Shown here in pieces: positions 1-7,952 of a DNA stretch of 12,082 nt; within the stretch, counting starts at the first letter, position 1; each line of letters opens with the position of its first letter. The notes under the pieces are model-generated. The model made no database searches, had not been told where the DNA came from, and saw only the letters and a program-made list of their open reading frames with translations. The translations under genes and the position numbers were made by a program. Source of the stretch: Prevotella sp. CAG:1031 (GTDB taxonomy: Bacteria > Bacteroidota > Bacteroidia > Bacteroidales > Muribaculaceae); assembly GCA_000431215.1 (NCBI GenBank), contig HF985558.1:1-12082 (forward strand), written 5' to 3'.

Positions 1-35
1 TTTTGTCACTCGATAAAAATATGAGATAAAATCGT

Positions 36-43
36 TAATTTTG
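36..43 (+). promoter_or_regulatory. Possible -7 promoter box upstream of the large secreted protein
   Basis: TAATTTTG matches the Bacteroidota -7 consensus TAnnTTTG and is followed by GC, as is common in this phylum. No TTTG lies at the expected distance of about 20 bases upstream, so the match is partial. Transcription would begin near base 50. A second match, TATATTTG at 153-160, lies inside the open frame and could instead drive expression from a later start codon. Confidence 0.4.
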
Positions 44-71
44 CATCGTCATCTGAGGTCTACAGGCTTGA

Positions 72-3000
72 GTGAACTCGCCTCAGACACACTCAGTGAA
101 ACACTACCTAAAAAAATTATTTCATATCAAGGCGATATTCCGAAAAATGTTTTATATTTGCCACGAAATTGACACAACTAAGAATATCATAACAAATATC
201 AATCCCTTGTATAATACAACATTAAAAGCCGTACTCGCGCTTGCAGTGACGATGACGATGGCGTCGGCCGACGCTGCTGTCTTTGAGCGCGATTTCAGCA
301 CCAGTGGCTCCGACATCACGGATTGGACCATCATTGATGCGAATAGCGACGGCAACACTTGGCAGGCTTTGTCAAGCCTCAAGGGCATCTCTTATGACGG
401 CATGGGCTGTAATGCGGCCGCCGATGATTGGCTGTTTACGCCGGCATTTGCCGTGACGGCAGGTAAACACTATCTGGTGCAATACGTTGTGGCTCAGCGC
501 GGCTCGTTCGGCGCTGACGCAGTGGCCGTGATGAGTGGCTATGGAGCATCGGCCGAGGCTATGACCACCCTCCTGGGTGATAAGGTTTATGAGAACCAGA
601 CCGGCGTAGTCACGCGCTATGCTCACTTCATGGCTGACCGCGATGGCAGCTATAATATAGGCTTCAAGGTGACCTCGCCGGCCGATAATGGTGTGGTTGT
701 CTTAAAGTCAATCAAAGTGGTGGAGACAGCGGCGCAGACGCCGCAGCCGGCGCCGGCTATGACTGCCACGCCTCGCCTCGCTGACCACACCGTCATGTTG
801 AAATGGTATAATGCCAAATACGACAGCAACAAGGCTCCGCTGCCGGGGCAGCTCAAGGCTCGCATATATTGCGCCGGCAGCCGGGTAGGTGAGATTGATG
901 TCACCGCCGGCGCTGTGTCAGAGTATGTAGTCACGCCGGCCACTTTTGCGGGCCAGACCACCTTCTCTGTGGCTATGGTGCTTGGCGACAAGGAGTCGGC
1001 TAAGACCTCCAAGACCATCAACCTCGATGACCTCGCCGGCGAGCGCACAGAGGTGAAAGCCTTCAGCTTGCTCAACAATGATGATGGCTTCAAGCAGTGG
1101 ACCATAGAAAATCTTGACGGCGATGCTGCAAAGTGGGAGTATGATGCTACGCGCTTTGATAACGTACTGGTGGGCGGCGCCTACCACAGCTACGACAAAG
1201 ATGCCGATGACTGGTTTATCTCGCCGGCTGTGGAGCTGACGCCCGGCACTCGCTATATCCTCGCCTACAAGGCCAAGTCGGGTGTATCGTTCCCGGCATC
1301 GTTCAGCGTGTCGATGGGCACGGCCGCATCAGCGTCATCGCAGACCACCACCCTGGCCACATACAATGCCTACGCGCAAAATGGTTTTGCCGACGAGGAG
1401 ACGGCTCAGTTCACCGTGCCTTCGTCAGGCTCTTATCATTTCGGGTTCCGCACCACCAATGTGCAGAATGCCCTGGATCTGAGCGAAATCAAGCTGTATA
1501 GTGTATCGGGAGGCGCCGAACCGGTGGAGGAGCCGCTCGTATATGAAGAGCCGGCTGAGACGGTGGTTGCCGATGATGGCAATGCCGAGCCTATCGAGGC
1601 CGAGCATCATCAAAATATATGCAGCCCGGGTGTAAGGCTCTATGCCGACATCTCGCGCGCTCAGCTTGACCAATACACTATGGCCACGCCGGGCATCTTC
1701 CGCCTGACTCCTGAGTCGCAGTATGACCCCGACTATGAGCACCCCGACCTCGAAGGCTCATTCAGCGGCGGTGTGGCTTATAACAATGGCATACTCTACG
1801 CCTGCATGTATGACGCCACCGGCAACATCCAGGAGGTGCACCCCATATGGCGCAAATACGATGCCAAGACCTTTGAGCTGCTGTCAGAGACCACGCTCCC
1901 CAACAACTGCGAGTGCACCACAGTGTCAATCACCTACGATGCATCTACCGATAAGATATATGGCCTCGTCAAGGACTCCTCCAACACTCACCTGGTGGAG
2001 ATAGACCCCGCTACCGGAACCATGACACGCATCGGCGAAGACTATAATATCTCCAATACCACGCGTGTGCTAACCATAGGCTGCAACGCCAAGGGTGTGC
2101 TTTACTGCATCTTTATGGACGAGGAGATCATTGATGGCGTGCAGACGCACTTTATGGGCCGCATCAACAAGACCACCGGCCAAATCGCCAACCTCGGTCA
2201 GGTGCAGGGCGCAAATATGCTGCCTGAAGACATATTATATAATATGAAGTTTAATCAGACGCTGTTCTTTGACAACTCGCAGAATAAGCTCTACTGGATG
2301 TTCCAAAGCTCCAGCGTGGCATTAGGCTCTACCTACACCCCGATATTCGAGATTGACCAGCACAACTGCCAAGCTGTGTTGCGCACATGGATTGCCGATG
2401 ATGCCAAGGCAGTGCCCGGCGCTTACTTCACCGAGCCGGCAATGCTCGCTCCGGCCGCCGTCAGTGATGTTACCTATACACCGGCAGCAGCCGGCGCCAC
2501 CGAGGGCACGCTGTCGTTCACGATGCCTACTCTCACTTACGATGGCACATCACTCGGAGCCTCGTCATTGACCTACGCAGTGGCAGAGGTTGATGGCAGT
2601 GACATCTCGCTCAGCGGCACTGCCAATCCCGGTGAGGTGGTTTCACTGCACGTCAGCGGCCAAGAGAAGATATATAATGTGGAAATCACAGTCACCAATG
2701 TCGATGGTGCCAGCCCCGCCTATCCCTTTGAATTTGTAATGGGCTATGACACCCCGGGCGCCGTTACCAATGTCAAGCTCGTGGAGAGCGGCCCTCTGAC
2801 CACGACGCTCACATGGGATGCTCCCGCCACCGGTGTCCATGGCCTGCCCTACGACCCCGAGCGCATCTCTTACATCGTGCTGCAATACCCCAACAAGCAA
2901 GTGGCATCAGCCGGCACCACCGAGCGCAGCCTCGTCATCGAGCATGATGTGGATATGCAATGCTATATCTACGCCGTATTCACCGTATATGACGGTGTGG

Positions 3001-3749
3001 CTAATTCTTACACATTATCCAACCCGGTGGTTATGGGCGCTCCGATAGATGCGCCTTACGGAGGAGTGTTTACCAAGGCTGCCGACTTCTATAATTACTA
3101 CACCATCATTGATGCCAACGAAGACAGCCACACCTGGACCTTCGACACCGAAACCGGTGCAATCTTCTACCCCTACAACTATGAGCAGAGCGCCGATGAC
3201 TGGATTATTTCGCCGCCTATCAAATACTACAGCGATGCCGAGTATGAGCTGCAATTCAGCGTATATTCAAGCAACGAGAACTATCCCGAGTCACTGGAGG
3301 TGACATTCGGCAACGACAAGACCATCGCAGCTCAAAGCAATGTGCTGTTAGATATCCCCGAAGTGCCTACCTTAGGAGAGAACTACGAAATCACCACCTT
3401 CCAGATACCCGTAGATGTAAATCCCTCAGGCGTATATTACTACGGCTTCCACGCTTACTCGCAGCCCTATATGGAGTATCTGGTGATGTATGACATACGT
3501 CTCAACGTGACCAAGGGCTCAGGCGTCAGCGAGGCCACTGCCACTACCTCTGACTTTATCGCCTATGACAATGACGGCCGCATCGTGGTCATCAACCCCG
3601 CCGGCTATGCCGTGAACATATACACCACATCGGGCGTGCTCGTGAGCACCTCGTCAGAGAAGCAGCAGACCCTCGATGTGACCCCCGGAGTGTATGTGGT
3701 CAAAGCCCAAGGCTCTGCTTCGCCCGCCGTCAAGGTGATGGTCAAGTGA
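72..3749 (+). CDS. Large modular secreted protein with three choice-of-anchor J-like domains and a T9SS sorting domain
   Basis: A predicted cell-surface or secreted protein; its ligand is not identifiable. Residue numbers assume the outermost start, a GTG directly after a stop codon. A Sec-type hydrophobic stretch lies at about 51-68, ending in small residues. Three modules, at about 71-220, 331-478 and 996-1147, share an acidic D/N-rich motif before a Trp and the signature ADDW-x-x-[ST]-P (Trp120, Trp381, Trp1044), typical of choice-of-anchor J carbohydrate/adhesion-type domains. Between them are an acidic Glu/Pro linker (about 482-515), a propeller-like region with repeated strand motifs (about 541-790) and two fibronectin III-like segments (about 796-985). 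The last 65 residues fit a type A T9SS C-terminal domain, with GVYVVKA and a final KVMVK. The start is doubtful: bases 72-206 are AT-rich and unlike the gene body, and TTG at 207 would put the signal peptide at the N-terminus. It appears to be transcribed alone. Confidence 0.85.
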   Translation: MNSPQTHSVKHYLKKLFHIKAIFRKMFYICHEIDTTKNIITNINPLYNTTLKAVLALAVTMTMASADAAVFERDFSTSGSDITDWTIIDANSDGNTWQALSSLKGISYDGMGCNAAADDWLFTPAFAVTAGKHYLVQYVVAQRGSFGADAVAVMSGYGASAEAMTTLLGDKVYENQTGVVTRYAHFMADRDGSYNIGFKVTSPADNGVVVLKSIKVVETAAQTPQPAPAMTATPRLADHTVMLKWYNAKYDSNKAPLPGQLKARIYCAGSRVGEIDVTAGAVSEYVVTPATFAGQTTFSVAMVLGDKESAKTSKTINLDDLAGERTEVKAFSLLNNDDGFKQWTIENLDGDAAKWEYDATRFDNVLVGGAYHSYDKDADDWFISPAVELTPGTRYILAYKAKSGVSFPASFSVSMGTAASASSQTTTLATYNAYAQNGFADEETAQFTVPSSGSYHFGFRTTNVQNALDLSEIKLYSVSGGAEPVEEPLVYEEPAETVVADDGNAEPIEAEHHQNICSPGVRLYADISRAQLDQYTMATPGIFRLTPESQYDPDYEHPDLEGSFSGGVAYNNGILYACMYDATGNIQEVHPIWRKYDAKTFELLSETTLPNNCECTTVSITYDASTDKIYGLVKDSSNTHLVEIDPATGTMTRIGEDYNISNTTRVLTIGCNAKGVLYCIFMDEEIIDGVQTHFMGRINKTTGQIANLGQVQGANMLPEDILYNMKFNQTLFFDNSQNKLYWMFQSSSVALGSTYTPIFEIDQHNCQAVLRTWIADDAKAVPGAYFTEPAMLAPAAVSDVTYTPAAAGATEGTLSFTMPTLTYDGTSLGASSLTYAVAEVDGSDISLSGTANPGEVVSLHVSGQEKIYNVEITVTNVDGASPAYPFEFVMGYDTPGAVTNVKLVESGPLTTTLTWDAPATGVHGLPYDPERISYIVLQYPNKQVASAGTTERSLVIEHDVDMQCYIYAVFTVYDGVANSYTLSNPVVMGAPIDAPYGGVFTKAADFYNYYTIIDANEDSHTWTFDTETGAIFYPYNYEQSADDWIISPPIKYYSDAEYELQFSVYSSNENYPESLEVTFGNDKTIAAQSNVLLDIPEVPTLGENYEITTFQIPVDVNPSGVYYYGFHAYSQPYMEYLVMYDIRLNVTKGSGVSEATATTSDFIAYDNDGRIVVINPAGYAVNIYTTSGVLVSTSSEKQQTLDVTPGVYVVKAQGSASPAVKVMVK

Positions 3750-3789
3750 GCCGCGCTTAGATATAGAAATCACACTATTCTTCACACAC

Positions 3790-3840
3790 AGCCTCGCCCC
3801 ATTACAGCAATGGCGGCGAGGCTGCGCTTTTTCATAGCTT
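3790..3840 (+). terminator. Rho-independent terminator of the large secreted protein gene
   Basis: AGCCTCGCC (3790-3798) pairs with GGCGAGGCT (3815-3823). The stem continues inward with CCATT (3799-3803) against AATGG (3809-3813), leaving a single bulged C at 3814 and loop ACAGC. The 14-pair hairpin is followed by GCGCTTTTT and a second T-run. It starts 41 bases after the stop codon. Confidence 0.85.
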
Positions 3841-4271
3841 TTTAATAGCCTCTTGTGATGCGGAAATGAAATTTTTTTGTATTTTTGACGGCGTCTTTGG
3901 TGAAAAAAACAGATAAAGCTTACAAGTAATTGCCCAGCCCGTGGGCGCGCGCCGTGTTGCTGTTGCGTCAGCCTCGGGGAAGAGAGCGACGTCGCTGCCG
4001 TTATCGCCTGCGGGTCAGTTACGCTTTGGAGTGGCGCAGACGGGGTCGGCGGGGCTGACGTCGATGCTGACGTAATGTCGGTTGGAAAAAATGTAGGGAG
4101 GTGTCAGTAGCCGTTTCGTAAATAATCGGTGGTAGATAATTGCTATCGGATAATCGACACTTTGCTAAAAAATTTCCGCAGTTGCTTTATGTTTGGTGCA
4201 AAGTTACAAAAAAGTTCGCTATCGGCATCGCTTCATGCGGCAAAAAAATGCTAAAAATCGCCAAAAGCTGT
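3841..4271. other. Gene-free intergenic region with inverted repeats and promoter-like boxes; possible small RNA
   Basis: I see no convincing protein gene here. Plus-strand TATTTTTG (3880-3887) and minus-strand TAACTTTG (4206 to 4199, followed by CA) both match the -7 promoter box and point into the GC-rich middle, though neither has a clear TTTG partner. The middle contains a GCCCA/TGGGC hairpin (3932-3946), a perfect 12-base palindrome AGCGACGTCGCT (3985-3996), CGTCAGCC (3966-3973) complementary to GGCTGACG (4053-4060), and the direct repeat GCTGACGT at 4054-4061 and 4066-4073. A minus-strand frame stays open through much of the region but has no ATG. I found no tmRNA, RNase P or SRP signature. 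An unrecognised RNA or a decayed gene are both possible. Confidence 0.4.
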
Positions 4272-4308
4272 TCGTCCCCCGGCTATCTCACTGACAGCCG
4301 GGAGACGA
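4272..4308 (-). terminator. Hairpin terminator candidate downstream of the leftward operon
   Basis: TCGTC (4272-4276) and CCCGGCT (4278-4284) pair with AGCCGGG (4296-4302) and GACGA (4304-4308), with one C/A mismatch and an 11-base loop. The hairpin lies 4 bases beyond the stop codon of the 175-residue gene. Read on the minus strand, it is followed after a short gap by T-rich sequence (CTTTTGGCGATTTTT) rather than an immediate T-run, so termination may be imperfect. Confidence 0.6.
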
Positions 4309-4312
4309 CAAG

Positions 4313-4840
4313 TCAAAGCATTGCTATTGCGCGAAGGGCGTCGACAACGTCGTGACGCGACATGCGGCGCGTCTGCCGCAGCTGTCCGGCGAAATCGTGG
4401 GCAATGTCGTGGACATTGCTGTTCGAGAAAACGCGGTAGAGATAACTCAGATCTTTGTTGAAGAGCCGCTCGGCCTCGTCGGCTTCGAGCGAGCAGGTTT
4501 CGGCTGCCTCTCCGACGATTGTGTCGTGGAGCGACGCCAGCAGCTCCTTGGCGAGCTCACGGCGCTCAAGCACGAGCGAGCGGCAGAGGGCATTGCCCAG
4601 TATCATGGCGGCCGTCAGATTGAAGTTGCTGACTATGCGGCTCCAGGCGGCTTTTGCCGACAGCGACGGGTTGCCCGTGAAATAGAAATCGGGAGCCATC
4701 TCCATCATTTCGCCGGGATTACGGTCGATGTCGACCGAGGCGAGCATGTCCTCGCCGTCGAATATGACGAGGCTGATTGCCATGCCGGCCACGCCATAGG
4801 CGCGGTGGGCTTCGTTTGTGTAGCTGAGTTTCTTTTTCAT
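4313..4840 (-). CDS. Conserved-looking hypothetical protein, 175 residues, last gene of the rdgB operon
   Basis: I do not recognise the family. The protein begins MKKKLSYTNEAHRAYG, has no signal peptide or membrane segment, and should be cytoplasmic. The N-terminal part (about 17-55) alternates hydrophobic and acidic residues like a small beta unit (SLVIFDGEDML, SVDID). The rest looks mainly helical and is rich in Ala, Leu, Glu and Arg, with a C-terminal segment containing HDIAHDF and SRHDVVDALRA. GC-rich codon use matches the neighbours, which supports a real gene over the 174-codon antisense frame. It lies 32 bases after the porZ-like gene with no promoter box between them, so it is probably co-transcribed, perhaps at a lower level because of a hairpin in the gap. 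A role linked to secretion or nucleotide metabolism would be a guess from position alone. Confidence 0.75.
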   Translation of the reverse strand: MKKKLSYTNEAHRAYGVAGMAISLVIFDGEDMLASVDIDRNPGEMMEMAPDFYFTGNPSLSAKAAWSRIVSNFNLTAAMILGNALCRSLVLERRELAKELLASLHDTIVGEAAETCSLEADEAERLFNKDLSYLYRVFSNSNVHDIAHDFAGQLRQTRRMSRHDVVDALRAIAML

Positions 4841-4850
4841 GTCTTTACTG

Positions 4851-4875
4851 AAAAAACCGCCGGAAGGCCCGGTTA
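4851..4875 (-). terminator. Weak hairpin with T-run between the porZ-like gene and the downstream hypothetical gene
   Basis: On the minus strand AACCG pairs with CGGTT, enclosing a short GG/CC stem with loop CCTT and two bulged bases. It is followed by TTTTTT. The AACCG arm overlaps the stop codon of the porZ-like gene. The stem is short and interrupted, so partial termination (lower expression of the last gene) is more plausible than a full stop. Confidence 0.4.
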
Positions 4876-7182
4876 GTTCATTATGAGGATTTTCGCGACA
4901 ACATCGCCGTTGCCCGAGGTTCCGTCGCTATGCGAGGCGAAGACATAGTAGACACCGCTTTTGACACGGCTTCCCGAAGCGTTGCAGCCGTCCCAGGTGA
5001 ACATGCCGCCGTTGCTGCGGCCGCTGTAGACAACGTTGCCCGAGGCATCGGCGATCTTCACCAGAGAGTTGTCCATGAGATTGACGATGCTGATCCAGCC
5101 GGTATAATCGGGTTTTACGGGATTAGGATAGGCGTAGACATCGGAGTAGTCGGTGGCGGCGGGAGCTGTCATGGAGCTGTAGCGGAGCAGTCCGTAGAGG
5201 GTTCCGACATAGATATTGTTGCTCAGCGGATCGGCATAGACGGCCGTGATGTTGTTGTCGGGCAGCGGAGAGTTCGACTTGTCGAAATGCTGAAGAATCT
5301 GTGAACCGTCGGCGTTGGTCTGATAGACTCCCGACGAAGTGGCGAACCACTTGTTGTTGTTGGCATCGACCTCGATGTCATAGACTCTGATTCCGTCGAG
5401 AAGATAGTCGGCATATCCGGTTCCGTCGTTGCGCGGAACCTTCACGCTGCGCAGGGTGGTCGAGGGATTGGTCGGGTCGGTCACCACGTATACGCCGGCG
5501 TTCGTTGCCAGCCATATCTGGCCTTTGGCATCTTCGGCTATGCACGACGTTCCGGCAACCCATATCGAACGACCGTCCTGATCGTTGATATAGACAAAGT
5601 TTTCGCCTTTGTCGTCGGCGAGGTTCGAATAGGTTCCCTGAGTGTTGTAAAACATAATGGGCTCGTTGGGCCCGGTCTCATACGACACCATCATGTTTGA
5701 ATGGCGGCAGAAGAGAATCTGGGCGTCCTTTCGGCCGCGAAAGCTGTTGAGCGCCTTGTTGGAGGTTGTCCAGTCGGCATTGGTCGTGGTTGTCAGCAGG
5801 GTCTTGCGCTTTGCGTTGGGCAGAAAGTACATTCCGTCGTTGTTGCCGGTTCCGAAGCGCACCGTCCAGAGATTTCCCTCGGGGTCGATGGCGACGTCGT
5901 AGGTCCAGCTGCCGGGGAGATTTTTCACGACTTTACCGTCCTTCTGAATCTGGGCGGCGCCGCTGCTTGTCTGGCCTACGTAGAGAATGCCGGGATCGTC
6001 GATATCCTCGGTGGGGAATCCGGGCTGAGAGCGGTTGGCTATCGAGAGATTATGGATCGAGCCGTCGGAATCGAGGCGGAAAAGCTTCTGGGTTCCGCCC
6101 CAGTCGGCGATAGGGAGATTCGAATTGCCGAGATTGCCGACATAGATGCGTTTGCCGTCGCGCGACGAACGTATATATCCGACCTTCTCGACTCCGATAG
6201 AGCCGGCGGGCTTGAAAGACTCGGTCTTTACTGTCGGCGTAGCGGCCGACAGATCGTAGAGAGCCATACCGTCGGCCGTTCCGGCCCACACATCCTTGAG
6301 GCCGTCGGCGATACCGAGAGTTACCGTCCCGCTGTTGAGCGGAGCGGCGAGAGTGGCGGCAAGCTCATCGGTAGCGTCGGATTTGAAACGGCGCAACTCT
6401 TTCTTATTGACTATATAATACGGTGTCGGCCGTGCATTGATGAACGCCGGCACGTTGGTGTAGGCCGAATAGGGGCGCACCTCGGTGGCAACATCTCCGT
6501 TAATTGAGTAAGTGTAGATTCCGGTTCCCAGACGGACGGCGATCGCAGCGGCTCCGAGCCGCGCCAGTTCTATAGCGTCGCGGTTCTCGACAAGGGTCGT
6601 GAAATTAGAGAGATCGCTCAGCAATGCTCCCGCCTTTATCGAACGGATGGCGCCGTCGAAACTGACAATGAAGCGGTCGCCGAGATGGGCGACAGCCTTG
6701 ACGTTCTTGCCGGTTACGCCGCTCTCTTTGACGGTCATGGTCTTTGTGTCGAAACGCACCAGACCGAAAGTAGTGGCCACAATAACGTCGTCGCCTTTGA
6801 AATCGGCGGCATTGATTGTTTTCTCGTAGCGCAGATTGGCATCGGCAATGTCGCTCAGACGCGCCGTGTGTCCGTCGGGATAGACGAGCGAGATGTCGCC
6901 CTGCTCACAGCCGACGAAGAGATAATCGGCGTCGGCGTTATATTTCATGTAGGTTATCTTGCGGCCCGAGAAATCGTTGACGAAGTCGCGGTTTTCCTCG
7001 CCGTCGAAGCTGTAGAGACGTCCGGCCGAAAGATAGTAGACGGTGCCGTTATCGGCAACCTCGACCTTGTCGGGCTGTCCGGCATATAAGGGATAGTAAT
7101 GCCAGCTTCCGGTCTGCTGGGCCGAAGCATTGACGGCCATGGCTATCAGAGCCGACAACACGAATATAGCTTTCTTGATCAT
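4873..7182 (-). CDS. porZ: PorZ-like type IX secretion system surface protein (beta-propeller plus C-terminal domain)
   Basis: PorZ acts at the cell surface in the T9SS attachment complex, where it supplies anionic lipopolysaccharide to the sortase PorU for anchoring of cargo proteins. This 769-residue protein has nearly the length of Porphyromonas gingivalis PorZ (about 776). A Sec signal peptide (about 1-21, ending ASA-QQ) is followed by GSWHYYPLY and repeated propeller blades of the type VYYLSAGRLYSFDG, consistent with the PorZ N-terminal propeller. Later blades carry the two-component-regulator-propeller pattern, such as IWLATNAGVYVVTD and SPLPDNNITAVYADP (about 640). The C-terminal domain (about 678-769) has AYPNPV, VKIADASGNVVYSG and SGVYYVFAS, a T9SS sorting-domain or FlgD-like sandwich. 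Its ATG overlaps the rdgB stop by 4 bases, so the two are translationally coupled. A general propeller protein exported by T9SS is the alternative; length, signal peptide and domain order favour PorZ. Confidence 0.75.
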   Translation of the reverse strand: MIKKAIFVLSALIAMAVNASAQQTGSWHYYPLYAGQPDKVEVADNGTVYYLSAGRLYSFDGEENRDFVNDFSGRKITYMKYNADADYLFVGCEQGDISLVYPDGHTARLSDIADANLRYEKTINAADFKGDDVIVATTFGLVRFDTKTMTVKESGVTGKNVKAVAHLGDRFIVSFDGAIRSIKAGALLSDLSNFTTLVENRDAIELARLGAAAIAVRLGTGIYTYSINGDVATEVRPYSAYTNVPAFINARPTPYYIVNKKELRRFKSDATDELAATLAAPLNSGTVTLGIADGLKDVWAGTADGMALYDLSAATPTVKTESFKPAGSIGVEKVGYIRSSRDGKRIYVGNLGNSNLPIADWGGTQKLFRLDSDGSIHNLSIANRSQPGFPTEDIDDPGILYVGQTSSGAAQIQKDGKVVKNLPGSWTYDVAIDPEGNLWTVRFGTGNNDGMYFLPNAKRKTLLTTTTNADWTTSNKALNSFRGRKDAQILFCRHSNMMVSYETGPNEPIMFYNTQGTYSNLADDKGENFVYINDQDGRSIWVAGTSCIAEDAKGQIWLATNAGVYVVTDPTNPSTTLRSVKVPRNDGTGYADYLLDGIRVYDIEVDANNNKWFATSSGVYQTNADGSQILQHFDKSNSPLPDNNITAVYADPLSNNIYVGTLYGLLRYSSMTAPAATDYSDVYAYPNPVKPDYTGWISIVNLMDNSLVKIADASGNVVYSGRSNGGMFTWDGCNASGSRVKSGVYYVFASHSDGTSGNGDVVAKILIMN

Positions 7183-7784
7183 TCTTTATGAGAGGTGGAA
7201 ATTGTTTTCAGATAGCTTATGAGAGAGCGCGTGGCGCGTCCGCGATGACTGATCGCATTCTTCTCGTCGGGGCTCATGGCGGCGAAACTCGGCGCCGCGC
7301 TTTCCAGCGGACGGAACACGGGGTCGTAGCCGAACCCCTCCTCGCCGACAGGAGCAGAGAGAATCTCCCCTTCGACAGCGCCGGTGAAGCGGTGTTCCTC
7401 GCCACCGAGAATAAGCACGATCTCAGTGACGAATCGCGCCCGGCGGTCGGTCTGCCCCTCCATCAGACTAAGCAGTCTGGCCATATTCGCGGCCGAATCG
7501 TGGCCTGGGCCGGCGAACCGCGCCGAATAGACGCCCGGCGCGCCGTCGAGAGCATCGACCATCAGGCCGGTGTCGTCGGCGAAGCAGTCAACACCGTAAC
7601 GCTCGCTGACCCAGCGTGCCTTCTGCCGCGCGTTGCCCAACAGCGTCGGCGCCGTCTCGGGAATATCCTCGTGACAGCCTATGTCGGCCAGGCCGACAAT
7701 ATCCAGTGAATCGCCGGCGATGCGGCGAATCTCTTCGAGTTTGTGGGCATTGTTGGTTGCAAAAACTATTGTGCGCTGTGTCAT
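7179..7784 (-). CDS. rdgB: Non-canonical purine NTP pyrophosphatase (RdgB/HAM1 family)
   Basis: This cytoplasmic enzyme hydrolyses dITP, ITP and XTP to the monophosphate and pyrophosphate, keeping deaminated purines out of DNA and RNA. All family hallmarks are present in 201 residues, the usual length: the N-terminal substrate-binding motif with Thr10, Asn11, Asn12 and Lys15; FADDTGLMVDALDGAPG around the catalytic and metal-binding acids Asp70-Asp71; YSARFAG (86-92); GFGYDPVF (150-157) for base recognition; and SHRGRA (179-184). ATG at 7784 begins MTQRTIVFATNN, with the first strand in the expected place, and a good promoter lies 44 bases upstream. It is the first gene of a three-gene leftward operon and overlaps the porZ-like gene by 4 bases. 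Nothing unusual is seen in the protein itself. Confidence 0.96.
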   Translation of the reverse strand: MTQRTIVFATNNAHKLEEIRRIAGDSLDIVGLADIGCHEDIPETAPTLLGNARQKARWVSERYGVDCFADDTGLMVDALDGAPGVYSARFAGPGHDSAANMARLLSLMEGQTDRRARFVTEIVLILGGEEHRFTGAVEGEILSAPVGEEGFGYDPVFRPLESAAPSFAAMSPDEKNAISHRGRATRSLISYLKTISTSHKE

Positions 7785-7827
7785 GACTTTAGAATAACGC
7801 TGAAACCGCGCGAAATATTGCGGTCTG

Positions 7828-7859
7828 CAAAATTAGCGAAAAAACCGCGAACAGCCAAC
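7828..7859 (-). promoter_or_regulatory. Promoter of the rdgB-porZ operon
   Basis: On the minus strand TAATTTTG (7835 to 7828), followed by CAG, matches the Bacteroidota -7 box. GTTG (7859 to 7856), one base from the TTTG consensus, lies 20 bases upstream. Transcription would start near 7821, giving a leader of roughly 37 bases before the rdgB ATG. It is arranged back to back with the promoter of the nucleotidyltransferase gene. Confidence 0.65.
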
Positions 7860-7896
7860 GCGGAAGAGACACGGCGAAGTCAATACGGGTCAATCA

Positions 7897-7928
7897 TTTG
7901 GAAAATTAGCCTCAATTAATTACTTTTG
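7897..7928 (+). promoter_or_regulatory. Promoter of the MntA-like gene
   Basis: TTTG (7897-7900), a 20-base spacer and TACTTTTG (7921-7928) form one of the best -33/-7 matches in the window. Transcription would start near 7935. This decides the gene start: the in-frame TTG at 7926 lies inside the -7 box and upstream of the transcript, so ATG at 7953 must be used, with a leader of about 18 bases. Confidence 0.75.
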
Positions 7929-7952
7929 CCAAAGTTCGCCGTTATACCTTAT

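Noticed and set aside
3760..4105. A minus-strand frame open without ATG through the intergenic region
   Set aside because: It has no ATG, low-complexity Ser/Thr/Ala/Gln content and reads through the terminator into the antisense of the secreted protein gene. A decayed gene cannot be excluded.
4140..4355. A 71-codon plus-strand frame
   Set aside because: It runs through a promoter-like box and the operon's hairpin and has no recognisable features.
4352..4876. A 174-codon plus-strand frame opposite the 175-residue gene
   Set aside because: The minus-strand gene fits the operon spacing and has a plausible N-terminus; the plus-strand frame lacks a promoter box and runs into the neighbouring gene's end.
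5701..6507. A 268-codon plus-strand open frame inside the porZ-like gene
   Set aside because: Antisense shadow; the minus strand encodes continuous propeller motifs, a signal peptide and a C-terminal domain.
7926..7952. TTG start giving a 109-residue nucleotidyltransferase
   Set aside because: The TTG lies inside the -7 promoter box and upstream of the predicted transcription start.
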